DNA of 22,475 bases, from IMG/VR virus record IMGVR_UViG_3300023301_000124, positions 1-22,475 of that record; one strand, given 5' to 3'. This document shows positions 16,110-22,475 of the stretch, one piece after another. The stretch's first letter is position 1. Each line of letters begins with the position of its first letter. The notes below the pieces were generated by a model. It saw nothing but the letters and a program-made list of their open reading frames with translations, was not told the origin of the DNA and did no database searches. The position numbers were made by a program, and so were the translations under genes. Source of the DNA: a virus.

Positions 16110-16885
16110 TTAAGAATATAGATGCTCTTGCATTCGAAACCAGCCAGGAAGCTTACGATGAGTTAAATGCTCTTTTTTTAAACCAAGGGGGTAAGAAGTT
16201 AAGTAATATAGTAAGCGGCCAGGTTGTATCTTTTGATACTCTTATTTATATAGATAAGGGTTGGGTAAATCCGGACTTTGATTTTGGTAATACCTTTGGA
16301 TACCGAAAACAGAAATGGTCCATTTTAGTTAATAACTATATAGACAGGGAATCATTAGAAGGTTTACAATCTAGGGTTCAAACTCGGGTAGGTAAAGGTA
16401 GCAAACATTATAATGAATCAATGAGATTTGCTAACAACCATAATCATGGTAAGAATTGTTTACTATCACTAACTGTTACGGTTAGGGAAAAAGAACCCAG
16501 ACCCATTTTATCATTTACACTAAGGTCCTCAGAGATAACTAAAAGGTTACTGATGGACCTTTTACTTGTGCAAAGAATAGGGGAGACTATGTTTGATGAA
16601 CCTTGCAAGTTACAGATGCAGGTTATTAATATGTACCAAGACCCAGAGGCTTTTTGTATGTTGGATAGTTATATACCTCTTAAAGAAATGTTGATAAGGA
16701 AAAAAGGACAAAGGAAAAGCTGGTACCAAAAGAAGGTATTCAAAATATTAAAAAAGTTCAAGAGGGTTGACCTGGATGAAGTGAAATATAAAGTACATAA
16801 AAGATGTGTAAGGCAATTACAGAGACCGGAAGGTATACCTTTATCTGGGGATAGACCAATGTATGCAAAAGATTTAAAACTATGA
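16106..16885 (+). CDS. Divergent thymidylate-synthase-fold protein (first of tandem pair)
   Basis: A 259-residue protein whose middle lines up with the thymidylate synthase/pyrimidine hydroxymethylase fold. Seen: a candidate catalytic Cys118 (GKNCLLSLTV), then a strand leading to R140-S141-S142-E143, like the R-S-x-D phosphate and sugar-binding motif, with Asp151 exactly 11 residues after that Arg, where ThyA has Asn177. N175-M-Y177-Q-D resembles the THLYSN region, keeping the Tyr but with Asn for His. Spacing from Cys to Arg is 22 residues (20 in ThyA), and from Arg to Tyr 37 (43 in ThyA). The C-terminal ~60 residues are strongly basic and unrelated to ThyA. It may be an active paralogue, a decayed partner subunit or a base-modifying enzyme. 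Adjacent to a clearer homologue, linked by ATGA. Confidence 0.5.
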   Translation: MIKNIDALAFETSQEAYDELNALFLNQGGKKLSNIVSGQVVSFDTLIYIDKGWVNPDFDFGNTFGYRKQKWSILVNNYIDRESLEGLQSRVQTRVGKGSKHYNESMRFANNHNHGKNCLLSLTVTVREKEPRPILSFTLRSSEITKRLLMDLLLVQRIGETMFDEPCKLQMQVINMYQDPEAFCMLDSYIPLKEMLIRKKGQRKSWYQKKVFKILKKFKRVDLDEVKYKVHKRCVRQLQRPEGIPLSGDRPMYAKDLKL

Positions 16886-17658
16886 ATAAAAAACACCAAT
16901 TACAAGTACTCCACCTTTCACAAGTTATAGACCTATTACCTAACTCTGGTAGATTGGTTGAGTCTGGTACCTGGCAAGGTAACGATGATTATCAGGATCA
17001 GAAAATGTTTGTTGAAAGGAACCTAAGAGTATTATTCGATATAGAAAATTTACAACTGGATAAGATAGGAGCAGACCTACCTTGGGCAGAGGACCATTTC
17101 CAAGAGAGAGTAGGGGGTGAACCAACTAATCCGGGTGAAGCTTATAAAACATGGCCCTATGCAAAGCAAACCGAGGAATACATGGATGACAAAGTATTTA
17201 GCCATACCTATCAGGAAAGATTCTGGCCTAAGTTAGCTAATTCAGAAGAAAAGGGTTATTATATACATGTGGGGATAAGGTATAATGTTGGGGATTTACA
17301 AGATGTTATCAACCAATTAAGAGAAAACCCCCTAACCCGCCAAGCATATCTTCCTATTTTCTTTCCAGAAGACACTGGGGCTGTCCACAAGCAAAGAGTA
17401 CCTTGTACACTTGGGTATTACTTCTGGATAGAAGATAATAAACTACATTGTAATTATATGATAAGATCATGTGATGCTCTTAGGCACTTAAGAAACGACG
17501 TATATCTAACATCTAGACTATTAATATATGTAGCGAATGAATTAGATTTGTCATACGGTAAATTACATTTCTTCTGTTTCAACCTACACGTATTTCAAAA
17601 TGATGTTTATGCACTTACAAAAAAAGAAAATAAACTATGGAAAGAATTAATAGGTTAG
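16882..17658 (+). CDS. Thymidylate synthase / dCMP hydroxymethylase family protein
   Basis: A 258-residue ThyA-family enzyme, expected to transfer a one-carbon unit from methylenetetrahydrofolate to C5 of a pyrimidine nucleotide. Seen: catalytic Cys175 in RVPCTLGYYF, R195-S-C-D198 matching ThyA R166-S-C-D169, His236 and Phe238 in NLHVFQND matching H207 and Y209. Spacings Cys-Arg (20) and Arg to Phe/Tyr (43) equal those of E. coli ThyA. One upstream arginine remains (PLTRQAYL), but the second of the ThyA Arg126-Arg127 pair is Gln. The base-recognising Asn177 position is Asp206 (HLRND) in an ungapped alignment. Asp here is known in T4 dCMP hydroxymethylase and changes specificity to cytosine nucleotides. 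A one-residue shift would place Asn205 there instead, so substrate is unsettled between dUMP and dCMP. dCMP deaminase follows with a 22-base overlap. Confidence 0.8.
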   Translation: MNKKHQLQVLHLSQVIDLLPNSGRLVESGTWQGNDDYQDQKMFVERNLRVLFDIENLQLDKIGADLPWAEDHFQERVGGEPTNPGEAYKTWPYAKQTEEYMDDKVFSHTYQERFWPKLANSEEKGYYIHVGIRYNVGDLQDVINQLRENPLTRQAYLPIFFPEDTGAVHKQRVPCTLGYYFWIEDNKLHCNYMIRSCDALRHLRNDVYLTSRLLIYVANELDLSYGKLHFFCFNLHVFQNDVYALTKKENKLWKELIG

Positions 17659-18068
17659 AAATGTATTCAGAGATTGTTAATGTGGTATCCAAAAGGTCAT
17701 TGTGTCCCAGAAAAAAAGTGGGTGGTATATTAATAAAAGAAAAGAGGGTAATAGCTATGGGGTATAATGGTACCCTACCAAATGTTTCACCCCTAGAGGG
17801 TATAGATGAAGAAGGTAAATCCAAAACAATACATGCAGAAGCTAACATAATTTCATTTTGTGCTAAACATGGTATACCCACCGACGGGTGTACATTGTTC
17901 ATAACACTATCACCCTGTGAAAAATGTGCTGAATTAATAACTCAAGCAGGTATAGCAAATGTTATATATAAAGAACAATACCGAGATACAACTGGATTAG
18001 AAATATTAGAAAAACAAGGAATAGTATGCCATCAGTATTCAAAATTATCAAGAAAAGATACCAACTAA
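17637..18068 (+). CDS. Deoxycytidylate (dCMP) deaminase
   Basis: A 143-residue zinc enzyme that would convert dCMP to dUMP, the substrate of thymidylate synthase. Zinc ligands and catalytic Glu are clear: H66-A-E68 and P-C94-E-K-C97, plus the family-typical RSLCPRKKVGG near the N-terminus and AMGYNGT. Length is normal for phage deaminases. The chosen ATG lies 22 bases inside the preceding gene; an ATG at 17661, just after that stop, would shorten the protein by eight residues and is nearly as plausible. The 3' end overlaps the polymerase gene by 43 bases. In T4-like phages this enzyme balances dCMP, dUMP and hydroxymethylated nucleotides, which fits its two neighbours upstream. Confidence 0.92.
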   Translation: MERINRLEMYSEIVNVVSKRSLCPRKKVGGILIKEKRVIAMGYNGTLPNVSPLEGIDEEGKSKTIHAEANIISFCAKHGIPTDGCTLFITLSPCEKCAELITQAGIANVIYKEQYRDTTGLEILEKQGIVCHQYSKLSRKDTN

Positions 18069-20188
18069 AAAAGTTAATAAAATATTGTAAGCAAACTGGG
18101 TATGCATCCGTAGATTTTGAAACAAATGCAATGCCCATTACTAGCCCATTATTTTACCCCACTATATTAGGCGTATCTTTTCAACCCGGTTCTTCCTGGG
18201 TATTACCTTTGCAACATTTCGATTCACCTTTCAAAAAGGATGATAAGTGGAAAGAATTGTTTGATATGTTTTGTAAAGAAATCATAGAGAATAAGGACAT
18301 AATAAAGATAGCTCAAAATGCTAAATTCGAATACCAGATATTTAAAAAATATGGGTATGAGATGAAAGGTTATGTATTTGATACAATGTTGGCTAAACAC
18401 CTATTAGATGAAGATACACCTAATGGTTTAAAACCTATGGTGGATAGGTGGGTACCGGAGTTTGCTGGTTACTCTGAAGATTATGAAGGTGCTGCTTTAC
18501 CTTGGGATGAAAAGCCTCTAATAGGGTTATCCAAGTATTGTGGTTTAGATTGTGATTTAACTTTTAGATTAATGTTATTCTTTGAGGGTAAACTTATTGC
18601 AGGCCAATTCTTTTCATTATTTAGGAATATGCACATGATGGCTACCAGGGTATTAGCTGAATCAGAAACGGGTGGGATGAAGGTTGACCGGAATTACCTT
18701 GATAAACTAATTATAGAATATCAGGGTTACCTAAAAGATAATGATACTAAGGTAAGGTCTATTAGAAAGATTAGGAAATTCCAGGATTGGTTGGTACAAC
18801 ATAATATTAATAAACTAATCGATGAAGCTAGTGGGGAGATAAACAATATCCGAGATGAGTTAGAAGAGTTAGAAGACCCCAAGAAAATCAAAGCTGCTGA
18901 AAAGAAGATAAGTTCCAGGGAGGAAAAGATTGATAGGTATATGGCTCGGGAGATGAACACTAAAAAAGAATTAAAATGTTTAGAACCCATTAACTTTGGG
19001 TCACCAAATCAAATGAGAGACCTACTATTTCATTCTCCCGAAGGTTTTCAATTTGGGGTAGTTAAATATACCACCGACAAACAAAAGAATGAAACAGATA
19101 ATGCATCCACCGATGAATCTGTATTACTTGAATTAGGAGAAGGGGATAAGACAGGTTTTATAGAATCCTTATTAGATTATAGGAGATTAAGTAAATTAGA
19201 TTCTACCTATATAACTGGGATGAAGAAACACCTAGTAGGAGATTATGTTCATGCAAACTTTAATATACATGGTACCGTAACAGGTAGGCTTAGTTGTAAA
19301 CGACCCAACTTACAAAACATACCAAGGGATACTACTGCTAAGGATATTAAAAGGATGTTCGTACCACCCGAGGGTTATTACTTATTACAACTGGATTATT
19401 CACAGGCAGAGTTAAGGGTATTAGCTGCAATGGCGGGAGAAGAAACAATGATTAGTTGGTTTAAGGATGGAAAAGATATTCACCTTACCACCGCACTTAA
19501 AATGTATAAAGAAGAACATAGGTATGATGAGATTAAGGAATTATTAGATAAAGAGGATGGTTCTGATGCATTTGTTAAATGGAAAAAACGTAGGAAGTAT
19601 GCTAAGACAATTAACTTTGGTATTATATATGGGCAAGGGGCTCCTAAACTAGCAGAAGCATTGGAATGGACAGTGGAAGAAGCTAAGCAATTCTTAAAAG
19701 AATACTTCGAATTATTTCCCAAGATCCAGAAATTCATTAGGTCACAACATGGTAGAGCACATAGGGATGCATGTGTTAGAAACGTATTTGGTAGAAAGCG
19801 TAGGTTGTATGGTATAGATTCCGACCAACAGTGGGAGGTAGCAGAAGCAGAAAGACAATCGGTGAATGCCCCAATCCAAGGAGCAGCCTCGGACTATACT
19901 TTGTTTTCATCTATACTAATATGGGAGGAAATGAGAAAGGGTAATATACCTATTGACTTACCTCAAGTGTATACAGTACATGATTCCTTGGGTTATTATG
20001 TTAAAGGGGAACATGTACATACTGTAGTACCTATATTAGAAAAGATATGTGCTAACCCTCAAACTAAAGAATGGTTCGGGTTTCAGATAGATGATGTGAT
20101 AATGAAGGTAGATTTTGAATTATCTAAGGACAGCTGGCAAACACTTAAGTCTTATGATCCTAGCTTTGATTACACAGTTACCCAATGA
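18026..20188 (+). CDS. Family A DNA polymerase with 3'-5' exonuclease domain
   Basis: A 720-residue replicative polymerase of the Pol I/T7 type. The exonuclease domain has Exo I (D30-F-E32), Exo II as NAKFE where Klenow has Asp, and Exo III (Y171...D175), so proofreading is probably retained. No 5' nuclease domain is present. A Lys/Glu-rich, coiled-coil-like segment (about 250-320) lies in the thumb region. Polymerase motif A is DYSQAELR (D457), motif B runs RRKYAKTINFGIIYG (K527, F531, Y535), and motif C is HDS (652-654) with Ser in place of the usual HDE. Phe531 is the E. coli Pol I-like residue, not the Tyr of T7. The ATG is 43 bases inside the deaminase gene; no later Met leaves Exo I intact. 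Confidence 0.92.
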   Translation: MPSVFKIIKKRYQLKKLIKYCKQTGYASVDFETNAMPITSPLFYPTILGVSFQPGSSWVLPLQHFDSPFKKDDKWKELFDMFCKEIIENKDIIKIAQNAKFEYQIFKKYGYEMKGYVFDTMLAKHLLDEDTPNGLKPMVDRWVPEFAGYSEDYEGAALPWDEKPLIGLSKYCGLDCDLTFRLMLFFEGKLIAGQFFSLFRNMHMMATRVLAESETGGMKVDRNYLDKLIIEYQGYLKDNDTKVRSIRKIRKFQDWLVQHNINKLIDEASGEINNIRDELEELEDPKKIKAAEKKISSREEKIDRYMAREMNTKKELKCLEPINFGSPNQMRDLLFHSPEGFQFGVVKYTTDKQKNETDNASTDESVLLELGEGDKTGFIESLLDYRRLSKLDSTYITGMKKHLVGDYVHANFNIHGTVTGRLSCKRPNLQNIPRDTTAKDIKRMFVPPEGYYLLQLDYSQAELRVLAAMAGEETMISWFKDGKDIHLTTALKMYKEEHRYDEIKELLDKEDGSDAFVKWKKRRKYAKTINFGIIYGQGAPKLAEALEWTVEEAKQFLKEYFELFPKIQKFIRSQHGRAHRDACVRNVFGRKRRLYGIDSDQQWEVAEAERQSVNAPIQGAASDYTLFSSILIWEEMRKGNIPIDLPQVYTVHDSLGYYVKGEHVHTVVPILEKICANPQTKEWFGFQIDDVIMKVDFELSKDSWQTLKSYDPSFDYTVTQ

Positions 20189-20215
20189 TACTATTACAAT
20201 TTACAACTTATCAAA

Positions 20216-20686
20216 ATGAAAAAGAAACTGAAGAGAATAATAAAAAGGAGTCCTATAACGGATGTATCCATTAATTATGGGGGAGACAAGATTAAGTTTA
20301 ACCTCGTAGATGAATTAAAGATAGTTCAACAAAATATTAATGATGAACTAAAAGAGCAGCCTTCTTATACAGGTTTTTTAGGTTTACTACTTGTAAAGTT
20401 AAACACTATTAAACTGGATAGGGAGGCCCAATTAATAAAGACTGAAAATGAATTATTCATTGAGTTTAAAGAGGATGTAGACCCCAACACTAGCAAACCT
20501 TACAGTAATGATTTAGCTATGAGTTATGCAAGGTCGGAAGATGCTTATCAAGAAGCTTTAAAGGAATATCATAAAGCCCTTGAGAATCATGATATAATTG
20601 AGAAATGTGTAAATTCATTTAACTCAAGAGCCTTCCTGATCCAGACCTTATCAGCTAACACCAGAGATGAAAGAAAATTAAGTTAA
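20216..20686 (+). CDS. UvsY-like recombination mediator (putative)
   Basis: A 156-residue, helical protein. In T4, UvsY loads the UvsX recombinase onto ssDNA covered by gp32. The evidence is partly pattern and partly place. The N-terminal ~60 residues are basic, then LNTIKLDREAQLIKTENELF is followed by helices SEDAYQEALKEYHKALENHD and CVNSFNSRAFLIQTLSANTR. The ending SRAFLIQTL resembles the SRGFAIKHI ending of T4 UvsY as I remember it, and overall length is close to UvsY (137). The gene sits directly upstream of a gp32-like ssDNA-binding gene and a UvsX gene, its three expected partners. Alternative: an unrelated helical accessory protein. Confidence 0.6.
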   Translation: MKKKLKRIIKRSPITDVSINYGGDKIKFNLVDELKIVQQNINDELKEQPSYTGFLGLLLVKLNTIKLDREAQLIKTENELFIEFKEDVDPNTSKPYSNDLAMSYARSEDAYQEALKEYHKALENHDIIEKCVNSFNSRAFLIQTLSANTRDERKLS

Positions 20687-20706
20687 CAATAATAAATATT
20701 TAAAAC

Positions 20707-21489
20707 ATGGCAAAGAAGAAAAAGTCCTCCGTTAAAAGTAAAACCGGCAAAACCCTTAAGCAAAGGCTTAGGGAAAGGAAAGAAGAACTAAAGAAAAGAG
20801 GACAAGGTTCTAACATTATACGACAAAGAGAAGAAGGAACTTTGAGGGTTCGTATATTACCGGTTAATGAGGGGGAAGAATTTGCAAGAGAGATAACCCA
20901 GTTCTGGTTAGGGGCTGAAATAAAAGGAGTTATCTCACCTGAAACATTTGGTGAATCCTGTGCAATTTTTGAAAAGTATAGTGAACTCAAACAATCTAAG
21001 GATGATGTAGATTTGGAGATAGCTAAGAAACTTGTACCCCGTAGAAAATTCGTTGTCCCGGTATTAGTTTATAAGGATGACAAAGGTAAGAAGGTAGACA
21101 CCGATGACTCAGGTAAATTACTCCAAATATCTAATGGGTTGTACCAGGAGATAATTGACCTTTATCTAGACGAAGATGATTGGGGGGATATGACCGATCC
21201 AATAAAAGGTTATGACCTTAAGATCACAAGAGAAGGTAAAGGTAAAACAGATACTAACTATTCAGTGATGCCTTGTAAAAATTCTAAGTTACCCAAGGAA
21301 TTTAGAAAGGACATCGATCTAGATGATTTAATTCGAGAAGAGGTTGATAGCTTTGAAGACACAGAACAGAAACTAGAAAAGTTCTTAGGTACAGCATTCA
21401 CTGATGATGATGACGATGATGAACCTAAGAAGAAAAAGAAGAAAAGTAAATCCACTAAGAAGAAATCCAGAAGAAGAAAGGACGTATAG
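20707..21489 (+). CDS. gp32-like single-stranded DNA-binding protein
   Basis: A 260-residue protein that coats ssDNA in replication and recombination. The core (about 45-205) contains VRILPVNEGE, a FEKYSELKQSKDDVDLEIAKK helix, then KFVVPVLVYKDDKGKK and DMTDPIKGYDLKITREGKGKT with NYSVMPCKNS, the order of strands in T4 gp32-type OB-fold proteins. The N-terminus is a Lys/Arg-rich helix, as expected for cooperative binding. A zinc cluster like that of T4 gp32 is not evident; few Cys residues occur. The C-terminus is unusual: six Asp (233-238) followed by about 20 residues rich in Lys and Arg (241-258), whereas SSB tails usually end acidic. It stands between UvsY-like and UvsX genes. Confidence 0.82.
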   Translation: MAKKKKSSVKSKTGKTLKQRLRERKEELKKRGQGSNIIRQREEGTLRVRILPVNEGEEFAREITQFWLGAEIKGVISPETFGESCAIFEKYSELKQSKDDVDLEIAKKLVPRRKFVVPVLVYKDDKGKKVDTDDSGKLLQISNGLYQEIIDLYLDEDDWGDMTDPIKGYDLKITREGKGKTDTNYSVMPCKNSKLPKEFRKDIDLDDLIREEVDSFEDTEQKLEKFLGTAFTDDDDDDEPKKKKKKSKSTKKKSRRRKDV

Positions 21490-21492
21490 AAT

Positions 21493-22475
21493 ATGGCAAA
21501 GAACAAAGAAACTACTAAAGTTAAATCCCGGAATGCTCTCAATAAAAAATATGAGGGTACCGGGGTTGCTTCGGATATAGTTCTTTCAGCTGAAGAAATG
21601 TTATGGTTACCTTCAAGGTTCTTAGCATTTAATTATCAACTGGGCGGGGGTATTCCTTATGGGAAAATCCTAGAGCTATTTGGACAAGAGTCATCAGGTA
21701 AATCTTTATTAGCCTATGACTTTGCCTATTGTTGTCAAGCATTAGGAGGACAGGTATTATGGGCTGACTCTGAACATTCCTTCACTAGGGATTGGGCAGA
21801 GCAAAATGGTTTAGACCTGGATTTCGTAGAACTATACACTGAGAAAGCAATTGAGTATATCTCAGACTGGTCAATGGATATGGCTATGTTCTACAGAGAG
21901 AAATTAACTAATAACGAACCCATATTATTAGTGGTAGATTCTATTGCCGCATTAGATTGCCTAGCAAATAGAAACACAAGTGATGTAGATGCCAAAGCAG
22001 AAATGGGTAACCGAGCTAAGGCTATGGATAAGTTCCTAAGAGGTAGAAACCTATTGTTTGAAAAGCTTGGGGTAACGGTTGTACTTATTAATCAACTAAG
22101 GTCCAAGATTGGGGCTTCTAAATTTGAAGACCCAGATACTACACCTGGAGGTAAGGCAACTAAGTTCTATGCTTCTCAAAGGATAGGGGTATATGGGGGT
22201 AAACAATTAAAGGGTAAGATAGATGGTTATGAGGATAGGATAGGTAGAGTAACAACCGTAAGAGTTACTAAGAATAAAGTAGCCCCACCTAAACCCACTA
22301 TTAAACAAGCAGAGGTTTATTTTCACCCTCACTATTCTGAACCGGTTGGTTTTAGTAGGTACTTTGGTTTTGCAGAAGTATTAGAAAGAACTAATGTTAT
22401 CAAAAGGAAAAAGGGAGCTTCACGATATTACCTGGGGGATAAGATGTTAGCTAATGGGGAAACAGCTTTAGCTAA
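21493..22475 (+). CDS. UvsX/RecA recombinase (3'-truncated by window edge)
   Basis: The first 327 residues of a RecA-family strand exchange protein; the frame is open to the window end. Walker A is GQESSGKS (64-71), the catalytic Glu lies in ADSEHSFT (E94), and Walker B is ILLVVDS (D149). The L1 region is near NTSDVDAKAEMGNRAKAMDK, and L2 follows NQLRSKIGASKFEDPDTTPGG. The N-terminus is short and basic, lacking the long helix of bacterial RecA polymerisation domains. Together with its two upstream neighbours it makes a UvsY-SSB-UvsX set and should drive recombination-dependent replication and repair. The start ATG lies three bases after the SSB stop (tagaatATG). There is no sign of intein or frameshift in the visible part. 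Confidence 0.93.
   Translation, partial: MAKNKETTKVKSRNALNKKYEGTGVASDIVLSAEEMLWLPSRFLAFNYQLGGGIPYGKILELFGQESSGKSLLAYDFAYCCQALGGQVLWADSEHSFTRDWAEQNGLDLDFVELYTEKAIEYISDWSMDMAMFYREKLTNNEPILLVVDSIAALDCLANRNTSDVDAKAEMGNRAKAMDKFLRGRNLLFEKLGVTVVLINQLRSKIGASKFEDPDTTPGGKATKFYASQRIGVYGGKQLKGKIDGYEDRIGRVTTVRVTKNKVAPPKPTIKQAEVYFHPHYSEPVGFSRYFGFAEVLERTNVIKRKKGASRYYLGDKMLANGETALA

Noticed and set aside
1-22475. CRISPR arrays, tRNA genes, insertion sequences, or long direct repeats
   Set aside because: None were seen on reading both strands; short repeated words reflect biased codons such as GGT and AGG.

Overview
The window is part of the genome of a tailed phage with a contractile tail (myovirus morphology), not an ordinary chromosomal region. 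Nearly every base is coding, genes abut or overlap by 1-43 bases, and both ends cut through genes (a tape measure protein on the left, a RecA/UvsX recombinase on the right). The DNA is AT-rich, arginine is mostly AGG/AGA, and almost no start has a Shine-Dalgarno sequence; starts are preceded by A/T-rich sequence instead. This fits a phage of a Bacteroidota host, but that is inference from style. TAA, TAG and TGA all terminate genes, so the standard code seems to apply.

Left part (1-9562, + strand) is a tail and baseplate module in assembly order: tape measure protein (partial), a tube-initiator/CIS-tube-like protein, a small LysM protein, a gp27/gpD-like hub with a large charged insertion, a gp5/gpV-like OB-fold spike, a gp25-like wedge, a gp6/gpJ-like wedge, a P2 gpI-like protein, and a probable fibre or baseplate-decoration protein. 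The module closes with a strong intrinsic terminator at 9585-9626.

Middle (9567-10380): one gene on the - strand, facing the tail module and resembling a divergent phage sigma factor, then a short AT-rich divergent intergenic region with a hairpin whose U-tract lies on the leftward strand.

Right part (10381-22475, + strand) is a replication, nucleotide and recombination module: DnaB/gp41-like helicase, DnaG-type primase, an unknown protein, UvsW-like SF2 helicase, a Cys-cluster protein, an unknown protein, two consecutive thymidylate-synthase-fold proteins, dCMP deaminase, family A DNA polymerase with proofreading domain, UvsY-like mediator, gp32-like ssDNA-binding protein and UvsX/RecA (partial). 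T4-style recombination-dependent replication is thus combined with a Pol I-type polymerase.

The most interesting point is the tandem pair of thymidylate-synthase homologues at 16106-17658. Both keep a candidate catalytic Cys and the Arg-Ser phosphate-binding pair. Both have Asp where the base-recognising Asn of ThyA (E. coli N177) sits, 11 residues after that Arg. Asp at this site is the hallmark of T4 dCMP hydroxymethylase. Together with the adjacent dCMP deaminase and polymerase, this suggests the phage may make a modified cytosine nucleotide.
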